DNA of 64,000 bases from Microbacterium sufflavum (GTDB lineage: Bacteria; Actinomycetota; Actinomycetes; Actinomycetales; Microbacteriaceae), in the NCBI RefSeq assembly GCF_023101165.1, contig NZ_CP078076.1, forward strand, positions 1,612,001 through 1,676,000. The letters run 5' to 3'. The notes beneath the pieces are model-generated. The model saw only the letters and a program-made list of their open reading frames with translations. It was not told the DNA's origin and did not search any database. Position 1 is the stretch's first letter. Every line of letters starts with the position of its first letter. The position numbers were made by a program, and so were the translations under genes. Positions 8,198-17,524 of the stretch are shown here, piece by piece.

Positions 8198-9109
8198 ATG
8201 CAGTTGGATGTTTCTGTCGTCCTGCCGACACACAACCGACCGGAGCTGATGAAGCTCGGCGTCGAGAGCGTGCTCGCGCAGAAGACCTCGGCCACGGGAG
8301 AGGTCGTCATCGTGTTCGACGCCTGCCCGATCGAGGTGCCGGACGTCGAGGTGCCGGAGGGGTGGACGGTGCGCGGCATCTCGAACACCCGCACCCGCGG
8401 ACTCGCCGGCGCGCGCAACTCGGGGATCCTGGCCGCGGAGGGGCGGCTGGTGGCCTTTCTCGACGACGACGACGAGTGGCTGCCCGGCAAGCTCGCCGCG
8501 CAGCTGCGCCGCTTCGAGGAGAAGCCGGAGGCGATCATCGTCGGCACCGCCATGGTCGTCGACGACGGCACCAACCGCATCGTCCGCCGTGTGCCATCCG
8601 ATGACCTCACTCACGAGGACTTCCTGCGCAACCGCAACCCCGGCCTGCACTCGTCGAGCCTGATGTTCCGGCGCGAGGTGCTCCTGGGCGAGCTCGGACT
8701 GATCGACGAGGAGCTTCCGCGCAGCTACGGCGAGGACTACGACATCCTGTTGCGCGGTTCCTCCCTCGGGCTCGTGACCGTGGTGAACGAGCCGCTGGTG
8801 CGCGTGCTGTGGACGGGGCAGTCGTACTACTTCGGGAAGTGGGCCGCGTACGCCGAGGCCCTGCAGTACCTGCTGCGCAAGCACCCCGACTTCGCGACCA
8901 TCCCCGCGGCCCTCGGTCGCATCGAGGCCCAGGTCGCGTTCTCCCTGGCCTCGGCCGGGCAGGGCAAGGAGGCCCGCTCGTGGGCCTGGCGCGCGCTCCG
9001 CCACAACCCGAAGCAGGTCAAGGCGGCGCTCGCGATCGCCATCTCATGGAAGCTCGTGACACCGCAGGCGATCACGAAGGTCGTCCAGAAGCTCGGCCGG
9101 GGGATCTGA
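8198..9109 (+). CDS. Family 2 glycosyltransferase
   Basis: The 303-residue protein opens with LDVSVVLPTHNRPELMKLGV, typical of GT-A fold family 2 enzymes. It carries the acidic metal-binding run LVAFLDDDDEWLPGK near residue 90 and the ED motif in PRSYGEDYDILLR. No membrane helix is visible, so it works at the cytoplasmic face, adding one sugar to the lipid-linked EPS repeat unit. ATG 8198 is chosen because AAGGGGA lies 7 bases before it; a GTG two codons earlier is less well placed. It is followed after four bases by the PssD-like gene, so 8198-10126 is one operon. Confidence 0.9.
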   Translation: MQLDVSVVLPTHNRPELMKLGVESVLAQKTSATGEVVIVFDACPIEVPDVEVPEGWTVRGISNTRTRGLAGARNSGILAAEGRLVAFLDDDDEWLPGKLAAQLRRFEEKPEAIIVGTAMVVDDGTNRIVRRVPSDDLTHEDFLRNRNPGLHSSSLMFRREVLLGELGLIDEELPRSYGEDYDILLRGSSLGLVTVVNEPLVRVLWTGQSYYFGKWAAYAEALQYLLRKHPDFATIPAALGRIEAQVAFSLASAGQGKEARSWAWRALRHNPKQVKAALAIAISWKLVTPQAITKVVQKLGRGI

Positions 9110-9113
9110 CGCC

Positions 9114-9563
9114 ATGAAGATCCTCATCGCCTGTTCCTCCGGCGGGCATCTCACCCAGGCGCTGGCGCTGCGGGACTGGTGGGGCGAGCACGAGCGGTGC
9201 TGGGCCACGTTCCCGGTGGAGGATGCGCGCTCGCGCCTCGCCGACGAGAAGGTGTACGAGATCCACTACCCGACCGTGCGGAACGTGCCGAATCTGCTGC
9301 GCAACTTCGGCCTCGCCCGACGCGTGCTGGCCGAGGAGCGGCCCGACATCGTGTTCTCGACCGGCGCGGCCATCGCCCTGCCGTTCTTCACCCAGGCGCG
9401 GTTCTTCGGGGCGCGGACGGTGTACCTGGAGCCCGTCGACCGCATCACCTCACCCGGCCTCAGCGGGCGACTCGTCTACCCGTTCGCGGACGAGTTCCTC
9501 GTGCAGTGGGAGCGGATGCGCCGGTTCTACCCCGGGTCGCGCAACGTGGGGGTCGTGCTGTGA
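9114..9563 (+). CDS. PssD/Cps14F-like glycosyltransferase subunit (Alg14 type)
   Basis: This 149-residue protein begins MKILIACSSGGHLTQALAL, the membrane-associating half of the two-part transferases represented by PssD, Cps14F and Alg14. FSTGAAIALPFFTQARFFGA and ITSPGLSGRLVYPFADEFLV are further family segments. It cannot work alone: it recruits the catalytic partner, which is the next gene and overlaps it (GTGA). The pair typically adds the second sugar, often a glucuronic acid, onto a lipid-linked primer. The actual sugar here is not readable. Confidence 0.9.
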   Translation: MKILIACSSGGHLTQALALRDWWGEHERCWATFPVEDARSRLADEKVYEIHYPTVRNVPNLLRNFGLARRVLAEERPDIVFSTGAAIALPFFTQARFFGARTVYLEPVDRITSPGLSGRLVYPFADEFLVQWERMRRFYPGSRNVGVVL

Positions 9564-10126
9564 GCGCGCCGCTGGTCGTCGTGTCCGCCGGCACGTACCA
9601 CCTGCCCTTCGACCGGCTCTCGCAGTGGGTGGAGGAGTGGCTGCACCGGAACCCCGGCGTGCGCCTCGTGATGCAGCACGGCCCGTCCGCTCCGGTCGAC
9701 GGCGCCGAGAACGTCGAGATCCTGCCCTACACCGAACTCCTGACGCTGTGCCGGGAGGCCGACGCGGTCGTGCTCCAGGGCGGGGCCGGCGGCGTGATGG
9801 ACATGCGTGCCCTCGGCATCGTGCCGATCGTCGTGCCGCGCGTGCCCGGAGACGGCGAGGTGGTCGACGATCACCAGCTCGTGTTCAGCGCGGAGATGGC
9901 CGAGCTCGGGATCATCCGGCGCGCCCTGTCCTCCGCTGAACTCGCCGCCCAGCTCGACCGCGCGCTCTCCGGCGGCGCGGAAGCCCCCGGGACGATCGCC
10001 ACGCCGGGGGCGGACACCGTGCGCGCCCTGCTCGAGCAGCCGGTCCGCCGCGCGCCGTGGTTCGCCTTCGTCCCGCGCCTGTTCCGCAGCGGGGCTGCGA
10101 TCATCGCGACCAAGCTGCGGCGCTGA
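9560..10126 (+). CDS. PssE/Cps14G-like glycosyltransferase catalytic subunit (Alg13 type)
   Basis: The 188-residue protein starts at GTG 9560, overlapping the stop of the PssD-like gene. It is a single GT-B C-terminal (family 28-like) domain. VVVSAGTYHLPFDRL lies at the start, with the sugar-nucleotide-binding region in ADAVVLQGGAGGVMDMRALG and VPRVPGDGEVVDDHQ. In Alg13/PssE homologues this half binds the UDP-sugar while the PssD half holds the lipid acceptor. The gene is convergent with the flippase gene, with only 21 bases between the stops. Confidence 0.9.
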   Translation: MSAPLVVVSAGTYHLPFDRLSQWVEEWLHRNPGVRLVMQHGPSAPVDGAENVEILPYTELLTLCREADAVVLQGGAGGVMDMRALGIVPIVVPRVPGDGEVVDDHQLVFSAEMAELGIIRRALSSAELAAQLDRALSGGAEAPGTIATPGADTVRALLEQPVRRAPWFAFVPRLFRSGAAIIATKLRR

Positions 10127-10147
10127 CGCTCGGGCGCCGGACTCCCG

Positions 10148-11659
10148 TCAGGCCCAGCGGCCGAGGAACGGGATCCGGCGCCACAGCGTCTCGATGTGCA
10201 GGGCGTGCCGGAACAGCCACAGCACGGCGGCGTACACCGCGCACAGCACGACACCGGCCACCAGCAGCACGAGCAGACTCGACCCCGCGAACCACGTGAA
10301 CAGGAGTCCGCCCCCGCCGAAGATCAAGACGGGCGGCAGCATCGGCACGAGCAGCTTCGAGGGCTGCAGGTCCACATGCATCAGGCGGTGCACCTGGACG
10401 GCGGCGATGAGGTTGTCGGCCAGCATCACGATGACCCAGGTGATCGCGGCACCCCAGACCCCCAGGAGCGGCACGAGGGCGAGGTTGCCTCCGATGCTCA
10501 CAGCCAGCGCGATCGCCTTGTTGTACATCTGCCACGTGCTCTTCCCGCCCTGCAGGAGGATGCTCTGCAGCATGCCGCACGCGGTCTGGAACATCATCGC
10601 CAGAGCCAGCAGCATCATCGGTCCCCACCCGGAGCGGAACTCCGAGCCGAAGATGCCGAGGACCGCGGGGCCCATCGAGATGAGCAGCATGTAGAACGGC
10701 CAGTTCATCAGGATCATCGCCCGCACGACCTTGGTGTGCAGTCGTGTGGACTCGGCGTAGTTCTCGCGGGCGAGGAGAGCGGAGATCGTCGGGGACACCG
10801 CCACGCGCATCGCCTTGTCGACCACGCCACCCGCGCGCACGGCACGGGTGATGACCGCGTACACGCCCGCGGCGGAGGGCGAGGCGAGCGCGGCGATGAT
10901 GAGCACGTCCGACCACTCGAGCGCGGTCTCCAGGCCAGAGCTCACCGTGCGCGGGGCGTTGAACCGCCAGAACTCGCCCATCGTGGGTCGCGTGCCCGGC
11001 GTGCTCTCCCGGCGACGGCGGAAGTCGCGCACGAACGGCGCCGCGATCACCACGAGCGTCACGACCAGCCAGAACGGCTGCGGCAGCAGCCACGCCTCGA
11101 ACGCTCCCCACGCGCCGACCCCGGCGACCGAGACCGCGAGCAGCACGGTCAGCAGTCGGCTGGCCGGGAGCAGGATGCTCTGCAGCAGCGTGAAGGCAGT
11201 GACGCCCCGAAGCATGCGCGCCGCGATCTGCAGGACGCCGATCAGGGCGCCCACCACGACATACGGCACCATCGCACGCATCAGATCGGCCATCGCCGCA
11301 GCGTCGCGCGGCGCGGCCAGCCACTCTCCGAGCGCATCCGCCAGCAGCCAGATCGCGAGCGACACGAGACCGGAAACCACCGCGACCGGGCCGACCGCGA
11401 ACATCACGATGCGCCACTCCGCCCCGGCGCGGTGGAAGGCGCGCTGCTCGGCGATGAAGCGGACGATGCCGCTGTTGGTCCCGAGCCGGAGCACCTGGGT
11501 GAGGATCGTGAAGATCCCCATGGCCTGGAAGAACAGACCGGTCCCGTCGGCACCGAGGGTGTTACCGACGATCGCGGTGAGCAGCAGGGCGGCGAGGGCG
11601 GCGAAAGCGGAGCCGAACAGGCTGATCAGACCACTCTTCGCCAGCCCCTCACTCTTCAT
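10148..11659 (-). CDS. Wzx-type polysaccharide flippase
   Basis: The 503-residue integral membrane protein has about 12-14 hydrophobic helices. Its N-terminal region (LISLFGSAFAALAALLLTAI, NTLGADGTGLFFQAMGI) is typical of the MOP/MATE polysaccharide exporter superfamily. It would move undecaprenyl-linked repeat units across the membrane to the Wzy polymerase. The ATG at 11659 lies inside the end of the Wzy gene (11-base overlap), so the two are co-translated. It is the last gene of the long minus-strand EPS operon. Confidence 0.9.
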   Translation of the reverse strand: MKSEGLAKSGLISLFGSAFAALAALLLTAIVGNTLGADGTGLFFQAMGIFTILTQVLRLGTNSGIVRFIAEQRAFHRAGAEWRIVMFAVGPVAVVSGLVSLAIWLLADALGEWLAAPRDAAAMADLMRAMVPYVVVGALIGVLQIAARMLRGVTAFTLLQSILLPASRLLTVLLAVSVAGVGAWGAFEAWLLPQPFWLVVTLVVIAAPFVRDFRRRRESTPGTRPTMGEFWRFNAPRTVSSGLETALEWSDVLIIAALASPSAAGVYAVITRAVRAGGVVDKAMRVAVSPTISALLARENYAESTRLHTKVVRAMILMNWPFYMLLISMGPAVLGIFGSEFRSGWGPMMLLALAMMFQTACGMLQSILLQGGKSTWQMYNKAIALAVSIGGNLALVPLLGVWGAAITWVIVMLADNLIAAVQVHRLMHVDLQPSKLLVPMLPPVLIFGGGGLLFTWFAGSSLLVLLVAGVVLCAVYAAVLWLFRHALHIETLWRRIPFLGRWA

Positions 11660-12989
11660 TCGCCGCCTTCGCGAACGGCGTCGGCTGCGGTGTCCAGTAC
11701 GAGGACTTGCCGAGATACTTCTCCCGCAGCAGCACCGCGAGGGCGATGCCGACGAACACCAGCTGCCTGTCCAGGCCGTAGAAGATCGACAGGCCGACCG
11801 CCACGACCACGCTGGCGTGGATCCACACCGCCGACAGGTTCGGGGCGTCGAACGTGCGCACCGCGCCCATCACGATCATGCCGAGGAAGAGGACGAGGCC
11901 GACCAGCCCGAAGCAGAACATCGCGTTCCAGATCGCGCCCTGCGTGCCGACGTAGATCTCGCTCCAGGTGCTGGGCCGGGGAGCGCCCCAGCCGATGACC
12001 GGCGATTGCAGCGTCCGCTCCCAGGTCTCCGCGTAGAGGTTGCCGCGTCCCTCGGTCGTGTCGACCGTCTCCTGGCGCGCCACGATGCCGTCGAGGAACC
12101 CGGAGAGGAAGAGGATGACGGCCGCGGCGATACCCAGCACCGTGACCCAGAAGAAGGCGAGGAAGCGTCCGCGGATCAGCAGGCAGAACAGGACGTAGAC
12201 GATCGCGCCCGCGATGCCGAGGAACAGGCCGCGGTTCGTGGTCGCGATCGCCGGGGGGATCGCGGCGACGAGGGCGATCACCAGGAACCACATGGCGCGC
12301 GCGGTGCGGTGGCCGATCGCCGTGCCGATCGCGATGGGGGTGAGCACCGCCATCGCCGCCCCCCAGCCGTTCGTGTACGAGAACGGTGCCGACGGGCGGA
12401 CGAACGGCTCGGCAGCTCCCCACGGCGTCTGGATCTCGGCGAGGGTCGGGAACACGAGCTCCGACACGTAGTCGTTGCTCGAGATCGCGTCCGGCAGCAG
12501 CCGACCGATCGTCATGGTCAGCTGCACCTCGGGGAACAGCATCCCCAGGTAGCCACCCACGATGACGAACAGCCAGATGAAGGTCAGCCCGTTGAAGATG
12601 CGCTTGGGCGTCAGCGAGCTGCGCGCGTTGACGATGTAGACCATGATGATCGCCAGCGCGAGGAACTGGCTGATGCGTACGCCGAGGCCGACGCCGCGAC
12701 CGAGCTGATCGATCATGAGCGCCGACGGGATCATCCACAGCACGAACCCGATCCACGGCAGGATGCCGGGGACGATGAGGATGCGCCGCCGCATGATCAG
12801 CAGCGCCACCATGGGCACCGCCATGATCACCGACGCGAAGGGCAGCATCCCGAGGAGCCAGAACAGCGGGTAGCCCCACAGCACGGTCAGCACCGGCCAG
12901 GCGGGCAGCGATCTCGGCTCGACCTCCAGGCTGGGGTCTTGACCGGTCGCTGCGATCAGCGAACGGCTCGGTGAAGAGATGAGTGCCAT
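11649..12989 (-). CDS. Wzy/O-antigen ligase-like polymerase
   Basis: The 446-residue protein has about ten membrane helices and a large outside loop with GRGNLYAETWERTLQSPVIG. That resembles the O-antigen ligase (Wzy_C) motif, in which a conserved R and a following GxG-type turn are needed for polymer transfer. It probably joins repeat units delivered by the flippase at 10148-11659. The start is ATG 12989, 16 bases after the stop of the CDP-alcohol phosphotransferase gene. WaaL-like ligation to another acceptor cannot be excluded on sequence alone. Confidence 0.85.
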   Translation of the reverse strand: MALISSPSRSLIAATGQDPSLEVEPRSLPAWPVLTVLWGYPLFWLLGMLPFASVIMAVPMVALLIMRRRILIVPGILPWIGFVLWMIPSALMIDQLGRGVGLGVRISQFLALAIIMVYIVNARSSLTPKRIFNGLTFIWLFVIVGGYLGMLFPEVQLTMTIGRLLPDAISSNDYVSELVFPTLAEIQTPWGAAEPFVRPSAPFSYTNGWGAAMAVLTPIAIGTAIGHRTARAMWFLVIALVAAIPPAIATTNRGLFLGIAGAIVYVLFCLLIRGRFLAFFWVTVLGIAAAVILFLSGFLDGIVARQETVDTTEGRGNLYAETWERTLQSPVIGWGAPRPSTWSEIYVGTQGAIWNAMFCFGLVGLVLFLGMIVMGAVRTFDAPNLSAVWIHASVVVAVGLSIFYGLDRQLVFVGIALAVLLREKYLGKSSYWTPQPTPFAKAANEE

Positions 12990-13005
12990 GCGGATGCGTC
13001 CAGGT

Positions 13006-13710
13006 TCAGAGTGCGGTCAGCTGCGTGTACTTGCGGCGGAGCGAGCCGGCGAAGATCAGCACGTGCCAGACGAACAGTGCGGTGTAGAGCACCGCGAACG
13101 CGAACGGCAGTCCGATGAACGCCAGGACGACATACGTCGTGGAGGGATCCTGAGGCTGCTTGACGAACGACTCCAGGATGCCACGGCGTCCGTCGTCCGG
13201 GGAAGGGGGAGTCTTGGGGAGGAGCTTCTCGGCGAGGAGCTGGGAGAGGAACCAGCCGGACACGAGCACCGAGAACAGGCCGGCGACCAGCACCAACCAC
13301 GGCCACGCGTCCGTGCGGAGCAGGTGCACCGCGACGGCGATGTGCACGAGCGGGGCCCGCACACCGTCGACCACATGATCGAGCCATTCGCCGGCGGGGC
13401 CGCCGCGCTTCTGGATGCGCGCGAGCTGGCCGTCGGCGGAGTCCAGGATGTACCCGATCAGGAGGAGCACGGCCGCGAGCGGCCCCGCCCACCACGCGGT
13501 GACGCCGGCCAGCACGACGACGGCCGCGAGGCCGAACAACGCGCTGACCGCCGTGACCCCGTTGGGGCTGGCGCCCCAGGTGGCGGCGACCACGGCGGCC
13601 CTGCCGCCGAGCGGTCGATTGATCCAGCGCAGGTACGCGGGAACGCCCGCCCCCGCTTTCTGTGCGGAGGCGAGCGCTCGACGCGCGTCTGCGTAGGAGA
13701 TTTTCGTCAT
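13006..13710 (-). CDS. CDP-alcohol phosphotransferase family membrane enzyme
   Basis: The 234-residue membrane protein carries the full family motif DG(x2)AR(x8)G(x3)D(x3)D as DGQLARIQKRGGPAGEWLDHVVD, in short DGQLAR...GEWLDHVVD around residues 95-117. Members bind CDP-alcohols through two metals and transfer the phospho-alcohol (or a phosphatidyl group) to an acceptor hydroxyl. Inside a Wzy-dependent EPS operon, with a CDP-alcohol-forming cytidylyltransferase at 1-434, a role in decorating the EPS unit or its lipid fits better than bulk phospholipid synthesis; this is an inference. Its ATG overlaps the stop of the fibrinogen-like gene (ATGA), so expression is linked to that secreted protein. 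Confidence 0.88.
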   Translation of the reverse strand: MTKISYADARRALASAQKAGAGVPAYLRWINRPLGGRAAVVAATWGASPNGVTAVSALFGLAAVVVLAGVTAWWAGPLAAVLLLIGYILDSADGQLARIQKRGGPAGEWLDHVVDGVRAPLVHIAVAVHLLRTDAWPWLVLVAGLFSVLVSGWFLSQLLAEKLLPKTPPSPDDGRRGILESFVKQPQDPSTTYVVLAFIGLPFAFAVLYTALFVWHVLIFAGSLRRKYTQLTAL

Positions 13711-16700
13711 TTACGAGGCATGTCCAATGCGAGATCGAAGCTCAGGTCGGGAGTTCCGCGATAGTTGGCGTGCACAGACGCCGCGATCACGTTCGTCCCT
13801 TCCACGAGCAGGTTGGCGGGCACCGCGAAGGTGACCTTGTTGGCCGCAGCCGTGGTCGCCCGCGGTGCCGCCGTGGCATACGAATTCTGCGTCAGGGTCC
13901 CCGCCCCGAGGTTCGCCCGCCCGAGCTCCACCCCGTTGAGGTATACCACGACACCGTCGTCCGCCGTAACCGTGACCGTGCCGTTCGCGACGCTCGCGGC
14001 GTCCGTCACCGTGACGGAGTGCCGGAACTGCGCGCTGAGCGGCTTGGTTGCGAGGTTCGTCGGGTCGATGTTCGTCGCCGCCGTCGCGACCCCGCGGGCG
14101 AGGACGGCCGAGCCGCTCGCCCACGAGGAGGCGTCGAACGCCACCGCGTTCCAGTCCGCCGGTAGCGGATCGGCCGAGTAGCGCCACGACCAGGCCGAAC
14201 CGCTCGGCACGCTGACCGGCAGCTCGTTGTCCGACGGCGGAGTCGCCGTCGTCACCTGGACCGTCGCGGGAGTCGACGCGAGACCGCCGATCCCGACCGC
14301 GACCACGCTGTAGTCGTACGCCGTGGCGGCGGTCAGGCCGCTCTCGGTGAACGTCGTCGTCGCGGCGTCCGTCGTGCCGACCTGCTGGCCGCCCCGGCTG
14401 ATCACATAGGACTGCGGGGTGGTGCCGCTCGCGGGAGCGGCCCAGGTGAGCGTGGCGGAATCGAGAGTGGTGGTCCCCGAGAGACCCGTGACCGGGTTCG
14501 GAGCCGCCGGCGCCTGGCCGCGCTCCGCCGTGAAGGCGAGGTCGAAGCTCAGGTCCGGAGTGGTGCGGTAGTTCGCGTGGACCGAGGCGGCCAGCACGTT
14601 CGTCCCGTCCACGAGCACGCCCTGCGGCACCTCGAACACGACCCGGTTCGCGGCGGCGGTCGTGTGCGACACGACGCCGTTCGCGTAGGAGTTCTGCGTG
14701 AGGGTGCCCGCGGGCATCCGCACCCGTCCGAGCTCGACGCCGTTGAGGTACAGCACCACGCCGTCGTTCGCGATGACCGAGATGCTGCCGTTCACGACGC
14801 TCAGCGCGTTCGTGACCTGGAACTCGTTGCGGAACTGCGCGCTCAGCGGCTTCGTCGCGAGGTTCGTCGGGTCGATGTTCGTCGTCGCCGACGAGACGCC
14901 CCGGCCGAAGAGCCCCTGTCCGGTGTTCCACGACGCGTCGTCGAACGCGAGCGTGTTCCAGTCGGACGGCAGCGCGTCGGACGAGTACCGCCACGACCAG
15001 GTCGCGCCGTTCTCGATGAACGTGAGGGCGCTCTCGGGTGCGGGCTGGGCGACGTAGGCCGCCGTGCTCGCGGAACGGTTGCCCGCGGCGTCGCGTGCCC
15101 GGACGAAGTAGTTCGTCGGGGTCTCCGTGATCGGCACGGTGTAGGTGGCCGACGTCGTCGACGCGATCACCCGGTTGTCGCGCAGCACCTCGTAGGTCAC
15201 GCCTCCGGTGTCGGTCGAGGCCGCCCAGGTGAGCGTCGCCTCGGTGCCGCCGTTGCCGGGGGTCGCCGTGATCGCACCCGGCGTCGTGGGAGCGGTGGTG
15301 TCGCGCGGGGCGAAGCGGATGTACCCGCCCGACCACTGGTTGACCTCGCCCGCCCTGACCGAGCGGCTGAAGTCGCCGCCGGCCCACAGCACGCCGGTGC
15401 TGTCGAAGAACGTGCCCCAGGCGCCGTAGCCGGCGCGAGCCTGCACGACGGGCGACCACGCGGCCACGAACTTGCCGGTCTGCGCGTCCCACGCACCCAT
15501 CAGGTTCATCTTGTCGGCCTGCGTCCAGCCGGTGCCCACGTCACTCCACGAGTACGCGTCCTGGTAGACCCAGTGGCCGCAGTGGCAGCCGCCGATCACG
15601 AGGTTCGCGTCGTGCTCGACGGTCTGGAAGTCGCCACCGTTCTTCGTGATCGACCCGCCGACGCGCTCGAACGTGTTCCGGTCGTAGGCGAAGAGCGAGT
15701 GCTCCGAGCCGCCGAGCCACACCTTCCCACCGGCCTCGGTCACGCCGAGCTGCCAGATGTTGCCGGAGTAGGAGCCGTCCGCGTTGAGCGTGGCCTTGCT
15801 GAACTTCGGCACCCACAGCGGGTCGACCAGCGGGGCGCCCGCGGCGGTCTGGATGGCGGCCGCGCTCGGGGTGGACGTGGTCTGCTTCATCTTGAAGTAG
15901 CCGGAGAAGTAGGTGCGGTCGCCCTGGTCGGAGGCGTCGACGGCGATCGAGGTGCCGTTGAGGAACGCGTTCCAGTTGGTGTCGGGACGACCCGTCGTCA
16001 GGTTGATGCGACCGCCGTTCCAGGTGCTCGCGCTGATGGTGGAGCCGACCGCGGTGAGGTGCGTCATGGCACCGGCGACGTACAGGAAGTCGCCCTGCAC
16101 GTCGAGGTCGCGCACGTAGGGCACGCTGCCGGTCGCCCGGTGCTCCGCGTTGACCTGCCAGCCCGAGAGCTGCCCGGTCGTGGGGTCGAGGATCGCGATG
16201 CCCGCCTGCGGGGTGCCGTTGACCGTGGAGAACTGTCCACCGATCGCGACGCGGCCGTCGGGCAGACCGGTGATGGCCTTGACCTGACCGTTGAGCTGCG
16301 GACGGAACGTGGAGACCCACTCGCCCGTGTTCACGTCGAAGGCCGCGAGGTACGGCTGCTCGACCTGACCGGTGCCGCCCTCGTTGCGCTGCACGTAGCG
16401 GAAGTTGCCGCCGACGAAGACCTTGCCGGCGACCTCGCCGAACTCGGCCACCTCGGTGTTGAGCTCGCCGCTGCTGCCGTTGGCGAAGCCGGAGACACCC
16501 CAGACGGTGGTCATGGCGTTGCTCTCCGGGATGGCCGCGACCGTGGAGGCGGGCGTGCCCGAGGCGGGCACGGCGCCGAAGTCGAGGTTCGCGAGCTTCA
16601 GCTGCGGCCGCAGGAAGACCTGCGTGAACGGCCGCGCGTAGCCCTGGCCCGACGGGGCCCACAGGTACGAGGTGGCCGCGGTGCTGCCGCCGATGCTCGA

Positions 16701-17402
16701 GCCGAACGCCCAGCCGTTGATGTAGTTGTGCGACGCCTGCTCATTGAACACGACGCGGCGCAGCTGGTTGTTGTTGCCGAAGTTGTTGGTCTGGCCGCCG
16801 GTGCCGGTCGAGCCGTCGAAGTTGTAGTTCTTCACGCGGTGCTCGGCGCCGAAGGTCCACACCCAGCGATCGCGCTGCGTGAACGTGAACCGGCCCTCCT
16901 GCCACGTGGTGCCGGCCGTGTTGGTGGCGCGGCGCAGGCGGATGCCGTCGGCCAGCGCGTCGACGCGGCCGTTGTTCAGGAGTCCGTCGACCGTCGCGGC
17001 CGGCAGCTGTGCCGGCTGGAACGCGTCGGTGCCGGTCGGGGTGTTGCGGATCTGGGCTGCGGTGCGCAAACCGTTGTACCCCTCCTTCCAGCCTTCGCGG
17101 CCTCGGCCGATGAGCACCCAGCCGCCGCCGGACGTGGTCTGGTCGCAGTAGAACTGCTCCGGCGCGACGAGCGCCGGGGTGACCAGCCAGTACACGCCGT
17201 CGGTGGACTGCGGGTAGTTCTGCTTGATCTCCCAGCACGACGCGGCGGCGGTCTCCTGAGAGAGGCCGTCCGGCAGTGCCGGGGGTGCGGCGTTCGCCGC
17301 GAGCGGGGTGAGCAGTGAGCCCACCAGGACGGCCGCGGCGATCATGGCGCCAGCGGCTGCGCGGGTCGCCTTCACTCTCCGCGCGGGTGCTGCAGTGTTC
17401 AT
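13707..17402 (-). CDS. Large secreted protein: fibrinogen-like domain, beta-propeller-like region, FN3 and carbohydrate-binding-like modules
   Basis: The 1231-residue protein has a signal peptide (basic start, long hydrophobic stretch, ANA-A near residue 38). Residues about 50-280 look like a fibrinogen C-terminal-type domain: SCWEIKQNYP, then DGVYWLVTP and FYCDQTTSGGGWVLIGRG. Residues about 300-690 hold repeated GxVFVGGNF/VAIGGQF/LWAGGDFS strands like a beta-propeller. Two FN3-like domains alternate with two related modules containing DDGVVVYLNGVELGR-type segments, the same module as in the GH16 enzyme. There is no LPXTG or membrane anchor at the end (DLSFDLALDMPRK). ATG 17402 follows AAGGA. 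It probably binds surface glycan or the secreted EPS. Its stop overlaps the start of the CDP-alcohol enzyme gene. Confidence 0.85.
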   Translation of the reverse strand: MNTAAPARRVKATRAAAGAMIAAAVLVGSLLTPLAANAAPPALPDGLSQETAAASCWEIKQNYPQSTDGVYWLVTPALVAPEQFYCDQTTSGGGWVLIGRGREGWKEGYNGLRTAAQIRNTPTGTDAFQPAQLPAATVDGLLNNGRVDALADGIRLRRATNTAGTTWQEGRFTFTQRDRWVWTFGAEHRVKNYNFDGSTGTGGQTNNFGNNNQLRRVVFNEQASHNYINGWAFGSSIGGSTAATSYLWAPSGQGYARPFTQVFLRPQLKLANLDFGAVPASGTPASTVAAIPESNAMTTVWGVSGFANGSSGELNTEVAEFGEVAGKVFVGGNFRYVQRNEGGTGQVEQPYLAAFDVNTGEWVSTFRPQLNGQVKAITGLPDGRVAIGGQFSTVNGTPQAGIAILDPTTGQLSGWQVNAEHRATGSVPYVRDLDVQGDFLYVAGAMTHLTAVGSTISASTWNGGRINLTTGRPDTNWNAFLNGTSIAVDASDQGDRTYFSGYFKMKQTTSTPSAAAIQTAAGAPLVDPLWVPKFSKATLNADGSYSGNIWQLGVTEAGGKVWLGGSEHSLFAYDRNTFERVGGSITKNGGDFQTVEHDANLVIGGCHCGHWVYQDAYSWSDVGTGWTQADKMNLMGAWDAQTGKFVAAWSPVVQARAGYGAWGTFFDSTGVLWAGGDFSRSVRAGEVNQWSGGYIRFAPRDTTAPTTPGAITATPGNGGTEATLTWAASTDTGGVTYEVLRDNRVIASTTSATYTVPITETPTNYFVRARDAAGNRSASTAAYVAQPAPESALTFIENGATWSWRYSSDALPSDWNTLAFDDASWNTGQGLFGRGVSSATTNIDPTNLATKPLSAQFRNEFQVTNALSVVNGSISVIANDGVVLYLNGVELGRVRMPAGTLTQNSYANGVVSHTTAAANRVVFEVPQGVLVDGTNVLAASVHANYRTTPDLSFDLAFTAERGQAPAAPNPVTGLSGTTTLDSATLTWAAPASGTTPQSYVISRGGQQVGTTDAATTTFTESGLTAATAYDYSVVAVGIGGLASTPATVQVTTATPPSDNELPVSVPSGSAWSWRYSADPLPADWNAVAFDASSWASGSAVLARGVATAATNIDPTNLATKPLSAQFRHSVTVTDAASVANGTVTVTADDGVVVYLNGVELGRANLGAGTLTQNSYATAAPRATTAAANKVTFAVPANLLVEGTNVIAASVHANYRGTPDLSFDLALDMPRK

Positions 17403-17429
17403 GGAGTCCTTCTTCGGGTGTGAGGCTCG

Positions 17430-17461
17430 CCTGGAGCGACTCGGGGGTGAGTCGCTCCAGG
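17430..17461 (-). other. Perfect 13-base-pair hairpin inside the EPS operon
   Basis: CCTGGAGCGACTC (17430-17442) pairs exactly with 17449-17461 across a GGGGGT loop, in the 122-base gap before the fibrinogen-like gene. No T-run follows on the minus strand. It could be an attenuator, a processing or stability element, or a weak terminator. Confidence 0.45.
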
Positions 17462-17524
17462 TGCGGGTGAGCCACGTTCGGGTGTTCGAGAGATCGGCGA
17501 TCCCCCGGGGGTGTTGGGGGAAGG

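Noticed and set aside
10196..12974. Two long plus-strand open frames across the flippase and polymerase genes
   Set aside because: They are antisense to well-supported membrane proteins; composition is His/Arg/Asp-rich without motifs.
14577..17318. 913-codon plus-strand open frame
   Set aside because: It is antisense to the fibrinogen-like gene, with low-complexity Arg/Val/Gly/Ala sequence and no ribosome binding site.
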